Shown: positions 1 through 12,000 of the stretch, one piece after another
How positions within the stretch are numbered: the stretch's first letter is position 1
Layout of the letters: the number at the start of each line of letters is the position of its first letter
Source of the DNA: Hippopus hippopus
Lineage: Eukaryota; Mollusca; Bivalvia; Cardiida; Cardiidae
Assembly (NCBI GenBank): GCA_946811185.2
Contig: OX328106.1
Coordinates: 27,154,426 to 27,218,425, forward strand
Reading direction: 5' to 3'
Length of the DNA: 64,000 bases
Notes under the pieces: model-generated
Seen by the model: the letters and a program-made list of their open reading frames with translations, nothing else
Database searches by the model: none
Told to the model about the DNA's origin: nothing
Made by a program: the position numbers and the translations under genes

Positions 1-44
1 TCTCGGGGTCATTAAAAGTCAGGATTGTGTGGTAAAGGGTTAAG
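1..44 (+). repeat. Family A MITE, right end only
   Basis: The window opens inside a copy of the TTAA hairpin element. Only the last part is present, ending in the terminal GGTAAAGGGTTAA. Confidence 0.6.
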
Positions 45-865
45 AAACAATCTTTTTTCTAACATGGTTTATCGTTCAGTAAACCACGGTTGTGAGTTAT
101 GAGGCACAATAAAGCATGAAGGTGATAGCCCAAGTGTTTTTTTTCATTGTGCCTCATAAATTACTTCTGTGGTTAATTGAACAATAAACCACAATAGAAA
201 AAAGATCATTTCAATTCTTAACATCACCAACTCTTGATCAAAGGAAAACAAGTTCATATTTAGTAAACAGTAGATGCGGATTAATTCCCTTGAATAAACC
301 ATGGCTGTTCCAGTTACTCCAGTTACCAACTAAAACAAACCCCACTGGCCGGTTGGTAAATATAAAAAAAAGTCAAAAATTCAATATTAAAGCCTTAGGC
401 ATCATACACAACAAAAAAACTTGCTTTGTTTTACTATTTTATTTTCTCCCTTACAAAGGACAAAAAAGAAAGAATGAATCATCAAGCATTAAGACTTAAA
501 ATATCCAAGGGCAGCGACATGAAACATCCACAGGGGACTTACTGTAGAATGACTTGGATTTTACCATGCTCGCACTGCACTGTGTTTATAGAGACGAATT
601 CACATTTATGTTTGAATATGACTCTAATACTGCAGTGTCAAGTCTAGGTTTGTCAAAGCACTTATATTTGAGAGAATAGATCAAGGATAAAATTGCACAT
701 TCAGTGCGGCTTTGTCGACTCTTTCAGCAAAAGTGATCCGAATTCTTTGTGTGCTTTCTTTGAGTTAACCTTTGTAGCACCAAATCAGTTTTTGAGTCGG
801 CCATTAAGTTATCTGCTTTTGTTTGTTGGTTTGTTTGTATTAGAGTTTTATCAGCTAAGGTCATA

Positions 866-1116
866 ACAAGGCGGCCAGTGAACCTATGCATGTCTTTCCT
901 GGCTCGCTCACACCAGTACTAACACAAGTTTCTTTCCAAGTCACTGATAATGTTGAAAGAGGCGTGAAAAAACATTAAACCGTTCAAGCTAAGTCACTGA
1001 CTACTTACATCAGAGGTGAGGGGCCAAAAATTGCTGGAAAGAAAGTTTGCCTCAACCGGTTATCAAACCCGCAACCTACAGATCCACTTACCACTGGACT
1101 ACCTGGCCGGGCTTTT
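866..1116 (-). mobile_element. tRNA-derived SINE
   Basis: Read on the minus strand, the head at about 1116-1050 has a tRNA-like A box (AGTCCAGTGGTAAGTGG) and a B-box-like GGGTTTGATAACC. The body carries the CAGTACTGG-type and AATGTTGAAA motifs shared with the better copies at 2490, 14885 and 46453. It is not a tRNA gene because no acceptor stem forms. Confidence 0.5.
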
Positions 1117-1464
1117 GTTATAATACCTTGAATCATATTGGCCGGTGTAGATCCAAGATCATATTGCATGTTTTATGCAGCCAGATCTGGATGGATACTG
1201 TTTGCAAAAGCAGTTTTAACTCATTACCTCTTCACTTTCAGGTAAGTGTTGTTTGTCTGATGTATTGAATTATGTCATACTGTTTCTAAACCAAATGAAA
1301 CTTTCAATGCAAGAGAATACCAAGCAGTTGTTCAATGGAGTTCTTTGATTACATGGAAGCCGCAAACTAAAGTGACACCACCATACAAACTACCGAGATA
1401 AACCAAGAGGAAAAATTAAGCTTGCCAAAAATGGTCACAATATATTGCTGTTTCAGCTCAATTA

Positions 1465-1555
1465 ACCCTTTTAGTGCCATAGGTGAAATTGGGGTCTTTG
1501 GCTGATGGCACAGATCAAGATCAGACTGCACAAAAGTCTGATCTTGGATGTCTGT
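1465..1555. repeat. Short palindromic repeat with AGATCAAGATCAGACT core
   Basis: The inverted halves AGATCAAGATCAGACTGCAC and AGTCTGATCTTGGAT flank a short spacer. Related fragments lie near 16040, 19840, 32215, 38535, 57065 and 62770, so this is a dispersed MITE family. Confidence 0.45.
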
Positions 1556-2013
1556 CATCCGCTTGTGTAGTCAAGCCTGTAAGATAAAAATCTTTCTGAG
1601 ACTCATAGGATTGTATTTTCACTTGTCAAAATGGGTCGAGTTGATATATTTGGCAATGAAAGAGCAATATTGGCACTTTCTCTACAATAGGAGATTGTAT
1701 TCAAAAGCTGCAAACTGTTATTACAATTAACAACATGTAAATAGCTAGCTTGCAATACACATAGATGTCTTATAAAGACTTCTATGTTGTGGGGACTTCC
1801 ATGTCAAAAAAACATTGCCTACACTCTTTGCATAGAAACACAGTTTATCTGCCAGCCATGTTTTTTAGGAGCAGGTCACATGACTTTTACCTTTGATGAT
1901 GGAGTACTCTGGAGTGCTCTTGCACAGCTACTCTGTAATGCTTGAGTATGAATTCGCCTGCTCTGAGTAAAGAGCATGCTCAGATTATCTATCTTGAGTC
2001 CAAATATGATCTC

Positions 2014-2216
2014 CTTAACCCTCTCACAATCCTGAGTTTTACATGCCTGAATGAAAAAGACTTTTGAAAATGGTATAATATCCAACATTTTCTCCTTTTC
2101 CCACAATGATTTCTACCCTTTCAAAGACAAAGCTCATAATTTGTGCGACATTTGTCGTCAGCAAATGCTTTCAATTTGGACAAGCCTAAATAATTTGTTG
2201 TCTGGTAAAGAATTAA
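2014..2216 (-). repeat. Family A MITE
   Basis: Both ends are readable (TTAACCCTCTCAC and TGGTAAAGAATTAA). The left arm of the central hairpin is eroded while the right arm is kept. Confidence 0.65.
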
Positions 2217-2310
2217 AAGAGAGACAACTCTGTCTTCCCTCATTGTTCACTTGTGTGCTACATGTATAAGCATTTTATTTGTCGATATTTATACTAGGGT
2301 ATTTATAAAC

Positions 2311-2452
2311 CTGGATCTGTTTTCACCCACTATTCTTAAAAACATTCTTCATGTAATTCTACATTTAGAATTAAAAACACAACTTCTGACTGGCTAAACC
2401 AGATCAGAAGTTGTGTTACTTTTAAATTTAAAAAAATTCTTGAGAATAAGGC
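2311..2452. repeat. Family E MITE (ACAACTTCTGA hairpin)
   Basis: A palindrome is built from ACACAACTTCTGACTGGCTA and its inverse AGAAGTTGTGT. It is a shortened relative of the complete copies at 35501 and 61784, whose ends read GTATTCACCAACCATTCT or close variants. Confidence 0.5.
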
Positions 2453-2489
2453 CAAAAATGGTTGTTGAATGCAGACCCTGTTTTATTCA

Positions 2490-2737
2490 CTTGCACACCT
2501 ATCCATGCTTTCCTGTAGTTTCTTGTACAAGTACTCCACTCAATAATCTTTCCAAGCCACTGGCTGCTTTCCCATATAGCCATCGTTGACACAATGGTCA
2601 GCGGTGAGAGAAGAATGAATCTCGTCACAATGATTATCCTAAGTCCTCGGATAGAAATAAGAAGAGCCAGGAATCGAACCAACAACCCCATGATCTCAAG
2701 TCCTGTATGCTACCAACTGAGCCACCTGGGCTCGGCA
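2490..2737 (-). mobile_element. tRNA-derived SINE
   Basis: On the minus strand the head reads GGTGGCTCAGTTGGTAGCAT (A box) and then GGTTCGATTCC (a perfect B box). The body matches the SINEs at 14885 (minus) and 46453 (plus), including the CCAGTGGCTTGGAAAG block. Confidence 0.75.
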
Positions 2738-2789
2738 CACCAAACTGAAAGCATTTCCAGGGAACACAACAAATATGGCTAATATGATT

Positions 2790-2928
2790 TGTCTTTAAAG
2801 GACAGAAAACATTGTGGGAAAGGAGAAAATGCAGATAACCAGCATTTTCTCCTTCTTCAACAATGTTTTCAAAAGCCTTATTACCTAGGATTGTAAAAAC
2901 TCAGGACTGTGTGGTAAAGTCAGTTAGA
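2790..2928 (+). repeat. Family A MITE, right two thirds
   Basis: The hairpin core and the right end (TGTGTGGTAAAG) are present. The left third is missing. Confidence 0.55.
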
Positions 2929-3056
2929 TAGGCTTGATTCAAGTCTTTACACTTTATGCTTACCATCTTTTGAGCATGACCCAAGAGGGCTACTGCTCTT
3001 GTTTGCAACTCTATGTGTTCTGAATCCTCCAAAGCATGCTTTTGAACAAGCCTTGT

Positions 3057-3228
3057 TTAACTCATTACCAAATGAAAAAAAAAAAGAATTTAGTGTGATC
3101 AAAATTATAAATGTTACTCAAAATATAAAATTTGTCTTTCAAATGGTAAAAAACATTTTGCCAAAAGAAGAAAATGCTGGTTACCAGCATTTTCTTATTT
3201 TCCCACAATGTTTTCTAAGGGTTTAATC
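3057..3228 (+). repeat. Family A MITE, right-truncated
   Basis: It starts at TTAACTCATTACC and has the core AATGCTGGTTACCAGCATT. It breaks into the next copy without its own right terminus. Confidence 0.5.
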
Positions 3229-3238
3229 CTTCAGGGTT

Positions 3239-3426
3239 GTTTTACTCATTACCACACAATCCCGACTTTTAACAACCCTGAGAAAAAAGCCTTTTGAAAA
3301 TTCTTTCCCACAATATTTTCTACCCTTTCTAAAACAAATTTCAATTTTTCAGTCACATTTTATCTGTCATCTGCCAATACTTTCAATTTTGAATTGTTGA
3401 AATTTTTGTCGTTTGGTAAAGGGTTA
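3239..3426 (-). repeat. Family A MITE
   Basis: It abuts the preceding copy in the opposite orientation, has lost most of the left hairpin arm, and ends in GGTAAAGGGTTAA. Confidence 0.55.
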
Positions 3427-3507
3427 AACACAGGATGATTTAAAAAAGGGTTAAACATCACTTGTTATAATGCAATTAACCTGGAGTCTTCAGCCTGAGT
3501 AAAACAC

Positions 3508-3714
3508 TTAACCCTTTACCCTACATGCCAGAATTTTAATGACCTTGAGGAAGAAGGCTTTTGAAAGCATTGTTGGAAAAGGAGAAAATGTTGGTAATGT
3601 GGTAATCCACAATGTTTTTTCTACCCTCCAGAGGCAGATTTTAGTTTTTCAGTCACATTTTTCAAGTGCAAATGCTTTCATTTTGATCAGTCCAAAATTT
3701 TGTTGTAAAGTTAA
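3508..3714 (-). repeat. Family A MITE
   Basis: It starts TTAACCCTTTACC and ends TGTAAAGTTAA. The right hairpin arm is shortened. Confidence 0.6.
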
Positions 3715-3894
3715 GTAAGTTTAAAATTCTGTTTTACACAGGGTTTAACTAAAGAGTCACAGGTTTGTTGTATAACTATCCATTTACAAATTATTCTAAA
3801 GTATTAAAATTTTTATCACCAATTTCTGAATGATGCATTGACTAAAGAGGCCAAATCTGGGTGTACATCAATCAGTATAGTAAATTGAAACTAG

Positions 3895-4196
3895 AAATGT
3901 GTCACTGACACAGATGCCCCCTCAGCCTGCCATCACTATGATTGTAGCAAATATTGCCCAAGTTCAGCCAAGCACTATGACCTTGACCTTTGAGCTGGCA
4001 ATATGGTTGTTGCAGGTGACACGTCATTTATCCATGATGGTGATCATTTGTGCCAAATTATTTCAGAATCAGACCATGCACCTGGAAGATATTGGCCAGA
4101 CACCAACACCACTGATTACTGAACAAACACACATACACAAACACTCCGATAGGGGTAATACAATATATCCCCCCCCCTTTTAGTGTGGGGGCATAA
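3895..4196. repeat. Unclassified repeat ending in a C/G tract
   Basis: The block opens with GTGTCACTGACACAGATGCC and closes with a poly-C run followed by GTGTGGGGGCATAAA, so the ends are weakly inverted. An open frame across it has no recognisable protein content. Further poly-C lies at about 4253-4268. Confidence 0.3.
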
Positions 4197-4431
4197 AAAT
4201 GTAATATTCTAATATAAGTTAATGCCATTCGAATCAGGGATCTTCTTCCTCCTCCCCCCCCCCCCCCTCCCCTTGTCTGATTAACAAGTACAGAGAATTT
4301 GAAACTAAATCTCATCACTGAATATTTTATTTCTCATTAACTTCACATTCTACTGGACTAAATACAACCAAGGAATACAAAACAAAAGTTCCATGAAATA
4401 AATCAATAGCCCTCAAACTCTCCTGTTTTTA

Positions 4432-4486
4432 TGACACTGAGGAAGAAGGTTTTTGTCAGGGTAGAAAACATTGCAAGAAAAGGAAA
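4432..4486 (-). repeat. Family A MITE fragment
   Basis: Only the left half is present (CTGAGGAAGAAGG to AACATTGCAAGAAAAGG). It is cut by the start of the next repeat, the minisatellite carrier. Confidence 0.4.
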
Positions 4487-5590
4487 CTGGGGGCCCTTGA
4501 GGGCCTGAAATCGCTCTACTGGCCTGGCAGTGATTTTGCTTTTTTGCTAGCATACATATGAATTCATGATGCAAAAAGAAAAAAGACAAAAAACACAAAA
4601 CTAGCAAAGTTCAAAGAAATGTGACTAATAATGTAGACCTTGTTGAGTAAATGATACTAAGTCATCAAATGGCTGCTTTTCCTGAATGGTTTACTAGATT
4701 TTCTTTACTTTTAATAGAGTTTAATCCCTTGATGAATCAAATAATCTTTGCAAGTTTCACTAGATTTGGATCAACACTGTGGACTTTATTGCCTAAACAA
4801 GAAATAGAAATTTTCAACTTTGAATGGCTACTTTTCCCATACTGATTGTCAGTTTTTTTTCAAAATCAATAGGGTTCAAGCTGTTTATGATACAAAGCAA
4901 CTGTGCAAGTTTCATGACAATCCAACCACAAATGCCGACTTCATCACGTAAAAAAGAAATGGAAATTTTTAACTTTAAATGGCTACTTTTCCCATACTGA
5001 TTGTTGATTTTTTTTCAAAATCAATAGGGTTAAAGCTATTGATGAGATAAACAAACTGTGAAAGTTTCACAAAAATCTCATTACAAGTGCAGACTTTATC
5101 ACGTAACAAGAAAAGGAAATTTTCAACTTGAAATGGCTACTTTTCCCACACTATTTGTTGGATTTTTTTCGAAATCATTAGGGTTCAAGCTATTGATGAG
5201 ATAGACAAACTGTGCAAGTTTCATGAAAATCTGACCACAAATGAAAACTTAATCGCGTAAACAAGAAATGGAAATTTTCAACTTGAAATGGCTACTTTTC
5301 CCATACTGTTTGTTGGATTTTTTTTTCAAAATCAATAGGGTTCAAGCTATTGATGAGATAGACAAACTGTGAAAGTTTCCTGAAAATCTGACCACAAATG
5401 AAGACTTTATTGCGTAAACAAGAAATGGAAATTTTCAACTTGAAATGGCTACTTTTCCCATACTGTTTGTTGGATTTTTTTCAAAATCAATAGGGTTGAA
5501 GCTATTGATGAGATAAACAAACTGTGCAAGTTTCATGAAAATCTGACCACAAATGAAGACTTTATCGCGTAAACAAGAAAAAGACTAACG
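4487..5590. mobile_element. Minisatellite-bearing interspersed element
   Basis: The left boundary is the short palindrome GGGCCCTTGAGGGCCTG, comparable to GGCGCTTGAGCGCCTG at 12456. The interior is a tandem array (separate entry). Such carriers with unrelated internal arrays but similar ends recur at 7732, 12452, 18590 and 20944. Helitron-like 'pearl' elements of bivalves are a possible class; this is inference. Confidence 0.4.
4797..5580. repeat. Minisatellite, about 155-bp unit x 5
   Basis: Each unit contains ATGGCTACTTTTCCCA, then TCAATAGGGTT, then AAGTTTC and an ACAAGAAA stretch. The ATGGCTAC landmark recurs at steps of about 155 bases. The later units are closest to each other, and a more diverged unit precedes the array at about 4655. 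Confidence 0.85.
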
Positions 5591-5666
5591 GAGAGCTTAA
5601 AATACTAGTTAACGTTTTCTTTTTTTTCACACTGTTTCCAAAAGCCTTCTTTTAAGATTTGTATTA

Positions 5667-5912
5667 TTACTCTTTACCACACAATTCCGTGTCTCAACAA
5701 CTCTACGAACGAAGGCTTTTGAAAACTGTGGGAAAAGGAGAAAATGCTGGTAACCAGCATTTCCTCCCTTTTCCCACAATATTTTCTACACTTCAAAAGG
5801 CTCTACACTTCAAAAGATAAGTTTCAGTTTTCGAGTCACATGTAAGTAATGTTGTCCTCTGCAATTTCTTTCAATTTGGATAAATCTGAAATACAGTTGT
5901 GATTAAGAGTCA
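5667..5912 (-). repeat. Family A MITE
   Basis: The hairpin AATGCTGGTAACCAGCATT is present. An internal 17-base direct duplication (CTACACTTCAAAAG twice) lies near 5790-5815. A short orphan fragment sits just upstream at 5612-5655. Confidence 0.6.
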
Positions 5913-5934
5913 AATGGATAAGTAATATTTCTTA

Positions 5935-6090
5935 GTTTTAATGGTGTTTTACACTGCTTTCAACAATATTTCGTTATCATCATGGCCACGGTTCCCTTAC
6001 TCATGTCTTAATTCACCAGCAATAGGCTAGGGCTCTGAGTTGTCTTGACCTAGCAAACTAATAAATAGAAAATTGCCTAGGAGCAACATG
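5935..6090 (-). mobile_element. SINE fragment
   Basis: On the minus strand the 3' portion of a tRNA-derived SINE is recognisable by its GTTGAAAGCAGTGTAAAAC-type tail and the CCTAGCC block, as in the copies at 18146 and 57966. The head is absent. Confidence 0.4.
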
Positions 6091-6339
6091 TCAAGCCTGC
6101 CGGAGAAGAAATAGTAAAGAACCTCATTAGCTGCACTTGAATAAAAAGTAACCAATCACTCAATGCACATTCATCCTACTAGTACATGTATGTGTATCAA
6201 ATCCCTTTGTTTTCAAATTCACATAAGGTATTTCCTATTTATGAACAACTTAGAGCTTAATTTCTGACCTTCGTGTATAAATTTTACCTTGCAATAACTA
6301 GAGTGAACAATTGAAAGACACTTACTACTTATCAAGTAA

Positions 6340-7400
6340 AAAAGTTTTAGAAAATTTTATCATTTGACCATCAAGTGTAACCTTGACCTACCTGAATAAA
6401 TGTTTCAAAGTCACATGTACTGATAATGGAGAATATTTGTGCAAATTTATTTTGAAAACCGACAACATATATAGAATCTATCTATAGTAATTTTATTGTT
6501 TGACCTTCAAGTGAGACCTTGACCTTAAACCTTTATGTTCATAGTTTCAAATGGCACATCTACTCAAGGAGAACACTTGAGCCAAATTTCTATGATAATT
6601 TTATTATTTGACCTTCAAGTGAGACCTTGACCTTAAACCTTTATGTTCATATCTTTCAAATGGCACATCTACTCAAGGAGAACACTTGAGCCAAATTTCT
6701 ATGATAATTTTATTATTTGACCTTCAAGTGAGACCTTGACCTTAAACCTTTATGTTCATATCTTTCAAATGGCACATCTACTCAAGGAGAACACTTGAGC
6801 CAAATTTCTATGATAATTTTATTATTTGACCTTCAAGTGAGACCTTGACCTTAAACCTTTATGTTCATATCTTTCAAATGGCACATCTACTCAAGGAGAA
6901 CACTTGAGCCAAATTTACATGTTCTGAAATCCACCCATAAATGTAGAAATTATCGCTCAGACATGCTCTGTTTATGAAATATTTTATCAGTGTGACCTTT
7001 CAACGTGACCCTGACTTTTGATATCTATGAACAAAGGATACAAACAGCACTTGTTCTGGTAAAAGAACACTTGTGGAAAATTATTTTGAAATTAATCCAT
7101 AAATGAAGTAGTTTTGGTTCTGACAAGCTCTATGTATGACAGTTTCATCATTTGACCCCCTAAGTGTTACCCTGACCTTGGACCTACCTGAACAAATGAC
7201 TAATGGCTCCTCTACTGGTACAGGAGAATAATTGCTCCAATTTCTTATGAAATTCATCCATGAAAATAGAAATTATGGCTTGGACAAGTTCTATGACAAT
7301 CTCATCAATTGACCTTTAAGTGTAACCTTGACCTTGGACCTACGTAACAAATATTTCAAATGGCACTTCTTCTCATGTCAAGTCTCTCTATCTTTAGCTT
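6340..7400. repeat. Degenerate tandem array around TGACCTTCAAGTG
   Basis: Irregular repeats of the motif TTTGACCTTCAAGTG(A/T)(G/A)ACCTTGACCT recur at about 6363, 6510, 6610-6840 and, more diverged, at 7150 and 7310. The central four units are nearly identical (separate entry). Confidence 0.6.
6482..6920. repeat. Minisatellite, 109-bp unit x 4
   Basis: The landmark TATGATAATTTTATTATTTG begins at 6591, 6700 and 6809, an exact 109-base period, with almost no difference between units. The homogeneity points to recent expansion within an older array. Confidence 0.9.
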
Positions 7401-7731
7401 ACTTTTTACCTGATTTTCAAATTCATTTTTCTGCCAGCAACTAACACTTGACTTGACCATACAGTAACAGATTGTCATTTACTTTTGGCATAAGTTTTCA
7501 CTTGGGTACATTTTTATCAATAGACTAAGAATAAAGCTCTGCTTAATTAAGTCTTGTGTGTCAAGGGCTATATGATGTGCTTTTGCCGAAAAAGTAGATC
7601 AAATTGAGGCTGCACAAGATGAGCAGTTTGACCTCGGATCAACACTCTTCAGAATTTTGTGAAATAGTATTGATGGAGATAGCTTTGGACTTTGAGGCCA
7701 TTCTTGGTGAAAGCAAACAACAATTCTGTTT

Positions 7732-8503
7732 ACAAGAGGGCCAAGATGGCCCTGGATCACTCACCTGAATTTTTGAGAGGACCATAGCCAATTTTTTTTG
7801 TCACTACCCCTACAATCATCACCACAGCAATGAGTTTGATGAATCAGAATTCTGCATATAAATTTTTGGATAGATCACCCAAGGACAATTTCTTGAAGAA
7901 GAGCACATGCTTGATAGTGACTAAAAACATAAGTTGAACAAGAGAACCACATGCAGGTGCCAACCATTGGCTGTTGTTTTTCGACGGATAAAAATTTCCC
8001 TAACAATGTTTGAAAAGGGTCACCCTAGGAACATTTCTGTGAAATTATTTCAAAATCTGACCTGCTGTCCAGAGAAGAATAATTGAGAAATTCTTCTTCA
8101 TGTCCCTATAGTGCAAATAGCCCCCACCATCAGTGCCATGTTTCTTGACAGATCACAATTTTGTGAACAATTTTTAAAAAGAGTCACCCAAGGAACATTT
8201 CTGTGAAATTATTTCAAAATCTAACCAGCGGTTTCAGAGAAGAAGATTTTTTTTTAAGAATTTCTTCATGTCCATATAGTGTAAATAGCCCACAGCCATC
8301 AGAGCCATGTTTCTTGATGGATCTGTGAACAATTTTTAAAGAGGACCTCCCAAGGAACATTCCAGCCAAGTTTGGTCCAAATCGGCCCAGCAGTTTAGGA
8401 GGAGATGATGTTTAAAGATTTGTTGACGACGCACGACAGACGACGGACACCAGGTGATCCTAAAAGCTCCCCTTGAGCACGTTGTGCTCAGGTGAGCTAA
8501 TAA
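7732..8503. mobile_element. Interspersed element with AAGAGGGCC / AGGTGAGCT ends
   Basis: It begins AAGAGGGCCAAGATGGCCCT and GATCACTCACCTG and ends GACGACGGACACCAGG...GCTCAGGTGAGCT, so the ends are partly inverted. Two diverged internal units of about 170 bases share AAGGAACATTTCTGTGAAAT. It contains no open frame of note. Confidence 0.5.
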
Positions 8504-8516
8504 AGCAATCACTGGA

Positions 8517-8731
8517 TTAACCTCTTACCAAACAATCAGATGATTGACAACCCTGAGGAAGCAAACCATTGTGGAAAAGGGAAAAATGCTGGTAACATGC
8601 ATTTCTCCTTTTCCCATGATGTTTTCTACCCTTTCAAAGATAAAAACAATCCTTTCAGCATCATCTAATTGGTAATTTGCAATTGCTTTCAATAACAAAG
8701 TCTAAAATTAAGTTGCAGGTAAAAAACAAAT
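8517..8731 (-). repeat. Family A MITE
   Basis: It starts TTAACCTCTTACC and has a decayed hairpin. It lies immediately downstream of the PLPBP stop codon and may be part of its 3' UTR. Confidence 0.55.
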
Positions 8732-8776
8732 TTTGTTCCAATAATTAAACAACTACTATCACTCTTTCAAATAAAA

Positions 8777-9037
8777 TTATGTAGACTTATCAACATTTAT
8801 ATCTATTCTTTCCACTCCATCGCTTACACTGTTTGTACTGTCTTTAACTTGAATGTCACCTGCACATTTACTAGAAAAGGAGGTGTCATTTGTTTTTGTT
8901 GATTTTTTATCTGCAACAGAGGTCAAAGATTCACTTTCTGGGCTGACAGCTGCTGGAGTAGAGTGGTTGGTGACAGCTGAGCCCCTGGCTCCAAATATTG
9001 TACTGCCCACTCTCACGTTAGAGCTGCCCAACTCGAT
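8777..9037 (-). CDS. PLPBP: PLPBP exon 8 with extended tail
   Basis: Residues 247-332 and TAA stop. It begins [18 protein letters not shown], the phosphate-binding segment of the PLP site. The following 68 residues are rich in Ser, Thr, Asp and Val, look disordered, and resemble no family member I know in length. The acceptor is TTTTCCAG. Confidence 0.92.
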   Translation of the reverse strand: MELGSSNVRVGSTIFGARGSAVTNHSTPAAVSPESESLTSVADKKSTKTNDTSFSSKCAGDIQVKDSTNSVSDGVERIDINVDKST

Positions 9038-12000
9038 CTGGAAAATTTGGAAAGAGAAAATGATAAACCTTAGATCGCCAAATAAACTTGACAGATATTT
9101 TCTGTGTAGAAATATGACCCATATTCTTGCATTTTAACCCTTTCCCAAACAAACCCATGTTTATGCGTGTCCGCAGTGAAAGTCTTTTGAAAACACTGTT
9201 GGAAAAGGAGAAATTGCTTGTTACTATCAATTTCTGCTTTCCCAACAGTGTTTTCTACCCTACTGGAGAAATTTCCATCATTTTCATCAAACGGAAAATT
9301 TTCGTCTGCTTACTCTTTCAGTTTAGAAGAGTCTAAAATTTTGTTGTTTCATAAAGAGTTAAGACTACAATTGTCCAGAATGTCTCAATAAAGCATACAG
9401 TGTATACCACAGATTAGGGTGCACATTTTGTGAAAATCTGATCTTAATCTACACTTGCAGCAAAGGCCCAAAGTTGTGCAAGGCACTTTAAGGACTGAAT
9501 TTGAGATTTTTGTAATCAATGCAAGACTTATTTCAGCAATAATTAAAGTATCAGCAATAAATATATCACATGGCTTTGATAACTCTACCAAACAACTAAA
9601 TTTTACACAGTTCCAAACTGAAAGCATTTTGCATACAACAGATTCAATGTGGTTCAAATGATGGGATTTTTGTTTGAAATGGTAGAAGAAAACATCCTTG
9701 GAAAACAAAAACAGCTGGTTATCAGCATTTTCTCCTTTTACTGCAATGTTTTCCAAAGCCTTCTCCCTCAGGGTTGTTAAAACCTAGGATTGTGTGGTAA
9801 AAGGCTAACTGATTACTTTGAGCCATGTGAAATTTGTCATCTGCAATTGCTTTCAATTAGGACAGGTCTAAGATTTCATAGTGTGGTGAAGCGTTTTATA
9901 ACATCCCCACTCTTATTTTCAATGCAATTGAACCATTACGAATTTTCTTTTCTCATCTAACACATATTTGAGATGAGCAAGTAGTTTCATCAATGGTCAA
10001 GGCTCTGTTACCCTATTTGTAATACAGAACTAACCTAGATTTTTCCTGTAAATATAAGAATCAAACTTGACAATCATGACAAAGTGAACAACATGTATGT
10101 ACATTGTATTAATCTTTAGATTTAAAACAGTCATTGTATCTAAGTTTCTTTGGAAATATCTTGCGTCCAGGAGGAGCACACCTATCAAAATGATGGACGA
10201 TCTCATTAACATAAATTTCAATACACATGTATATAAATAGAGAATAGATGGTTGGTGTCTTGGATGGGTTAAGTTTATCGGGCAAGGCGGAGGAATTTAT
10301 CTGGTGAGCCGAAGGCAAACCGGATAAATTTCGGAGCCGAGCCCGATAAACTTAACCCATCCAAGACACCAACCATCTATTCTATTTATCCTGTCACTCA
10401 CTGTAACGGAACAAAACAAAACAAACAAAAAAAACATTGTTAAAGATCGTACCTTTAATAAATTTCCGGAGCCGAGCCTGATCGACTTTCCCAATCCAAG
10501 ACACCAACCGTCTATGTTATTTATTCCTTTTCTCAATTACAATCCAAAATCCAACTAAATTAAACATTTCGCTCGAAATAAGGCACATACTGACATCTTT
10601 CTCACTAGATCTATGAGAAACTTTAAAAAATGAAGAACCGTGTTTACAAAACCCTCTGGATATGCAGCTGCAATAATGACGTCATGAATGATATTGGCTA
10701 CGTCATAATTAATAAACGTGACGTATATCCGCAGAAAAATATTGTGGCGAAGAAGACAGTATGTTTTAACATAACAGACTATTAATTAAACCAGCGAAAG
10801 TATTCGCTAGCGATTGATTCATTCATTACGGCAGTAAGACGCTTGGTTGAAAATAGTCCCAGTCAGCAGGTGCGCACTTAGCGGTCACGTGACCAACTGA
10901 CGGATAACAAAAAAAATATACGGCACCCTGTTATCCATCAGGTAAACCCGGAAGTGACAGGATAAAGGCCTATTTTTGCCCATTTCATAAATTATGTGTT
11001 TTGAGAAACAATAATCTGATAAAAAGAATCTGACATTTGTTAGATTTTTATGTAAAAGTTAATTACACATGTGAAGAAAAAATGTCATAAAGCTGGCCAT
11101 AGACTAATTCAGTAACATTTTTTCTAGACTTGTTTAATAAGATTTTATCTCAAATACCAACTTAAGTCAGATCCTATCATATGTCACTTACAGCATGTTC
11201 ATAGTCAGATGACATCCCCATACTAAGTTCTACTTCCTCTAAACTCATATTTAACTCTTTACATAAATCTTCCCTGCACTTTACCAATTTCTGAAAGAAA
11301 ACGAACATATCCGATCAAACGAATTCTTTCTAAATTGTGAGCAAACAAACATGTGCAATTCCATATACTGTGTTTAACCCTTTACTATCCAAGAGTTTGA
11401 ACCACCCTGAGGAGAAGGCTTTTGAAAAGATTGTGATAAAAGGAGAAAATACAGGTTACCAGGATTTTCTTCTTTTCCCACAATGTTTTTTACCCAACGA
11501 CAAATTTCTATTTTTAAGCAACATTTATTTTGATATCTTCAAAAGCTACCAATTTTGGTGAGTATAAAAATTTGTGGTTTGGTAAAGAGTTAACAAAATA
11601 TTTTACTTATCCAAATTCTAAGCATCTGTGAATGACAAGGTAAGTGCAGTTCAAATGGTAGGATTTGTCTTTCATAGGGGTGGAAAGCATTGAAGGAAAA
11701 GGAGAAAATGCTAGTTACTAGCATTTTCTCCTTTTCCTACAATGTTATAAATGCTTGCTTTTTCAGGGTTGTTAAATCTTGTGACTGTTTGGTAACAAGT
11801 TAAAGAAATAACACTAGATGTTCATTTGAACCAACAGAAGCATCATAAGCTTGTGCCAATGCTTGGCTGCAGTTCCTTTTAATGTAACCTTTTCAAGTCG
11901 AAAGGAGCATCACTGATTGAAAATTATTCTGGGGTTACTTGCACCTCTGGTATGGTTTCCCCTTTTGATACATGATAAGTCACCAAAGTCTGAAGTTTAT

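Noticed and set aside
2660..2737. Possible tRNA gene (good A and B boxes, minus strand)
   Set aside because: No acceptor-stem pairing and it continues into a SINE body shared with 14885 and 46453.
4797..5580. Regular repeats that might suggest a CRISPR array
   Set aside because: The units are adjacent 155-bp tandem copies without distinct spacers, in a eukaryotic genome.
9385..9756. 123-codon open frame on the minus strand
   Set aside because: It lies in a PLPBP intron and is largely family A sequence in reverse.
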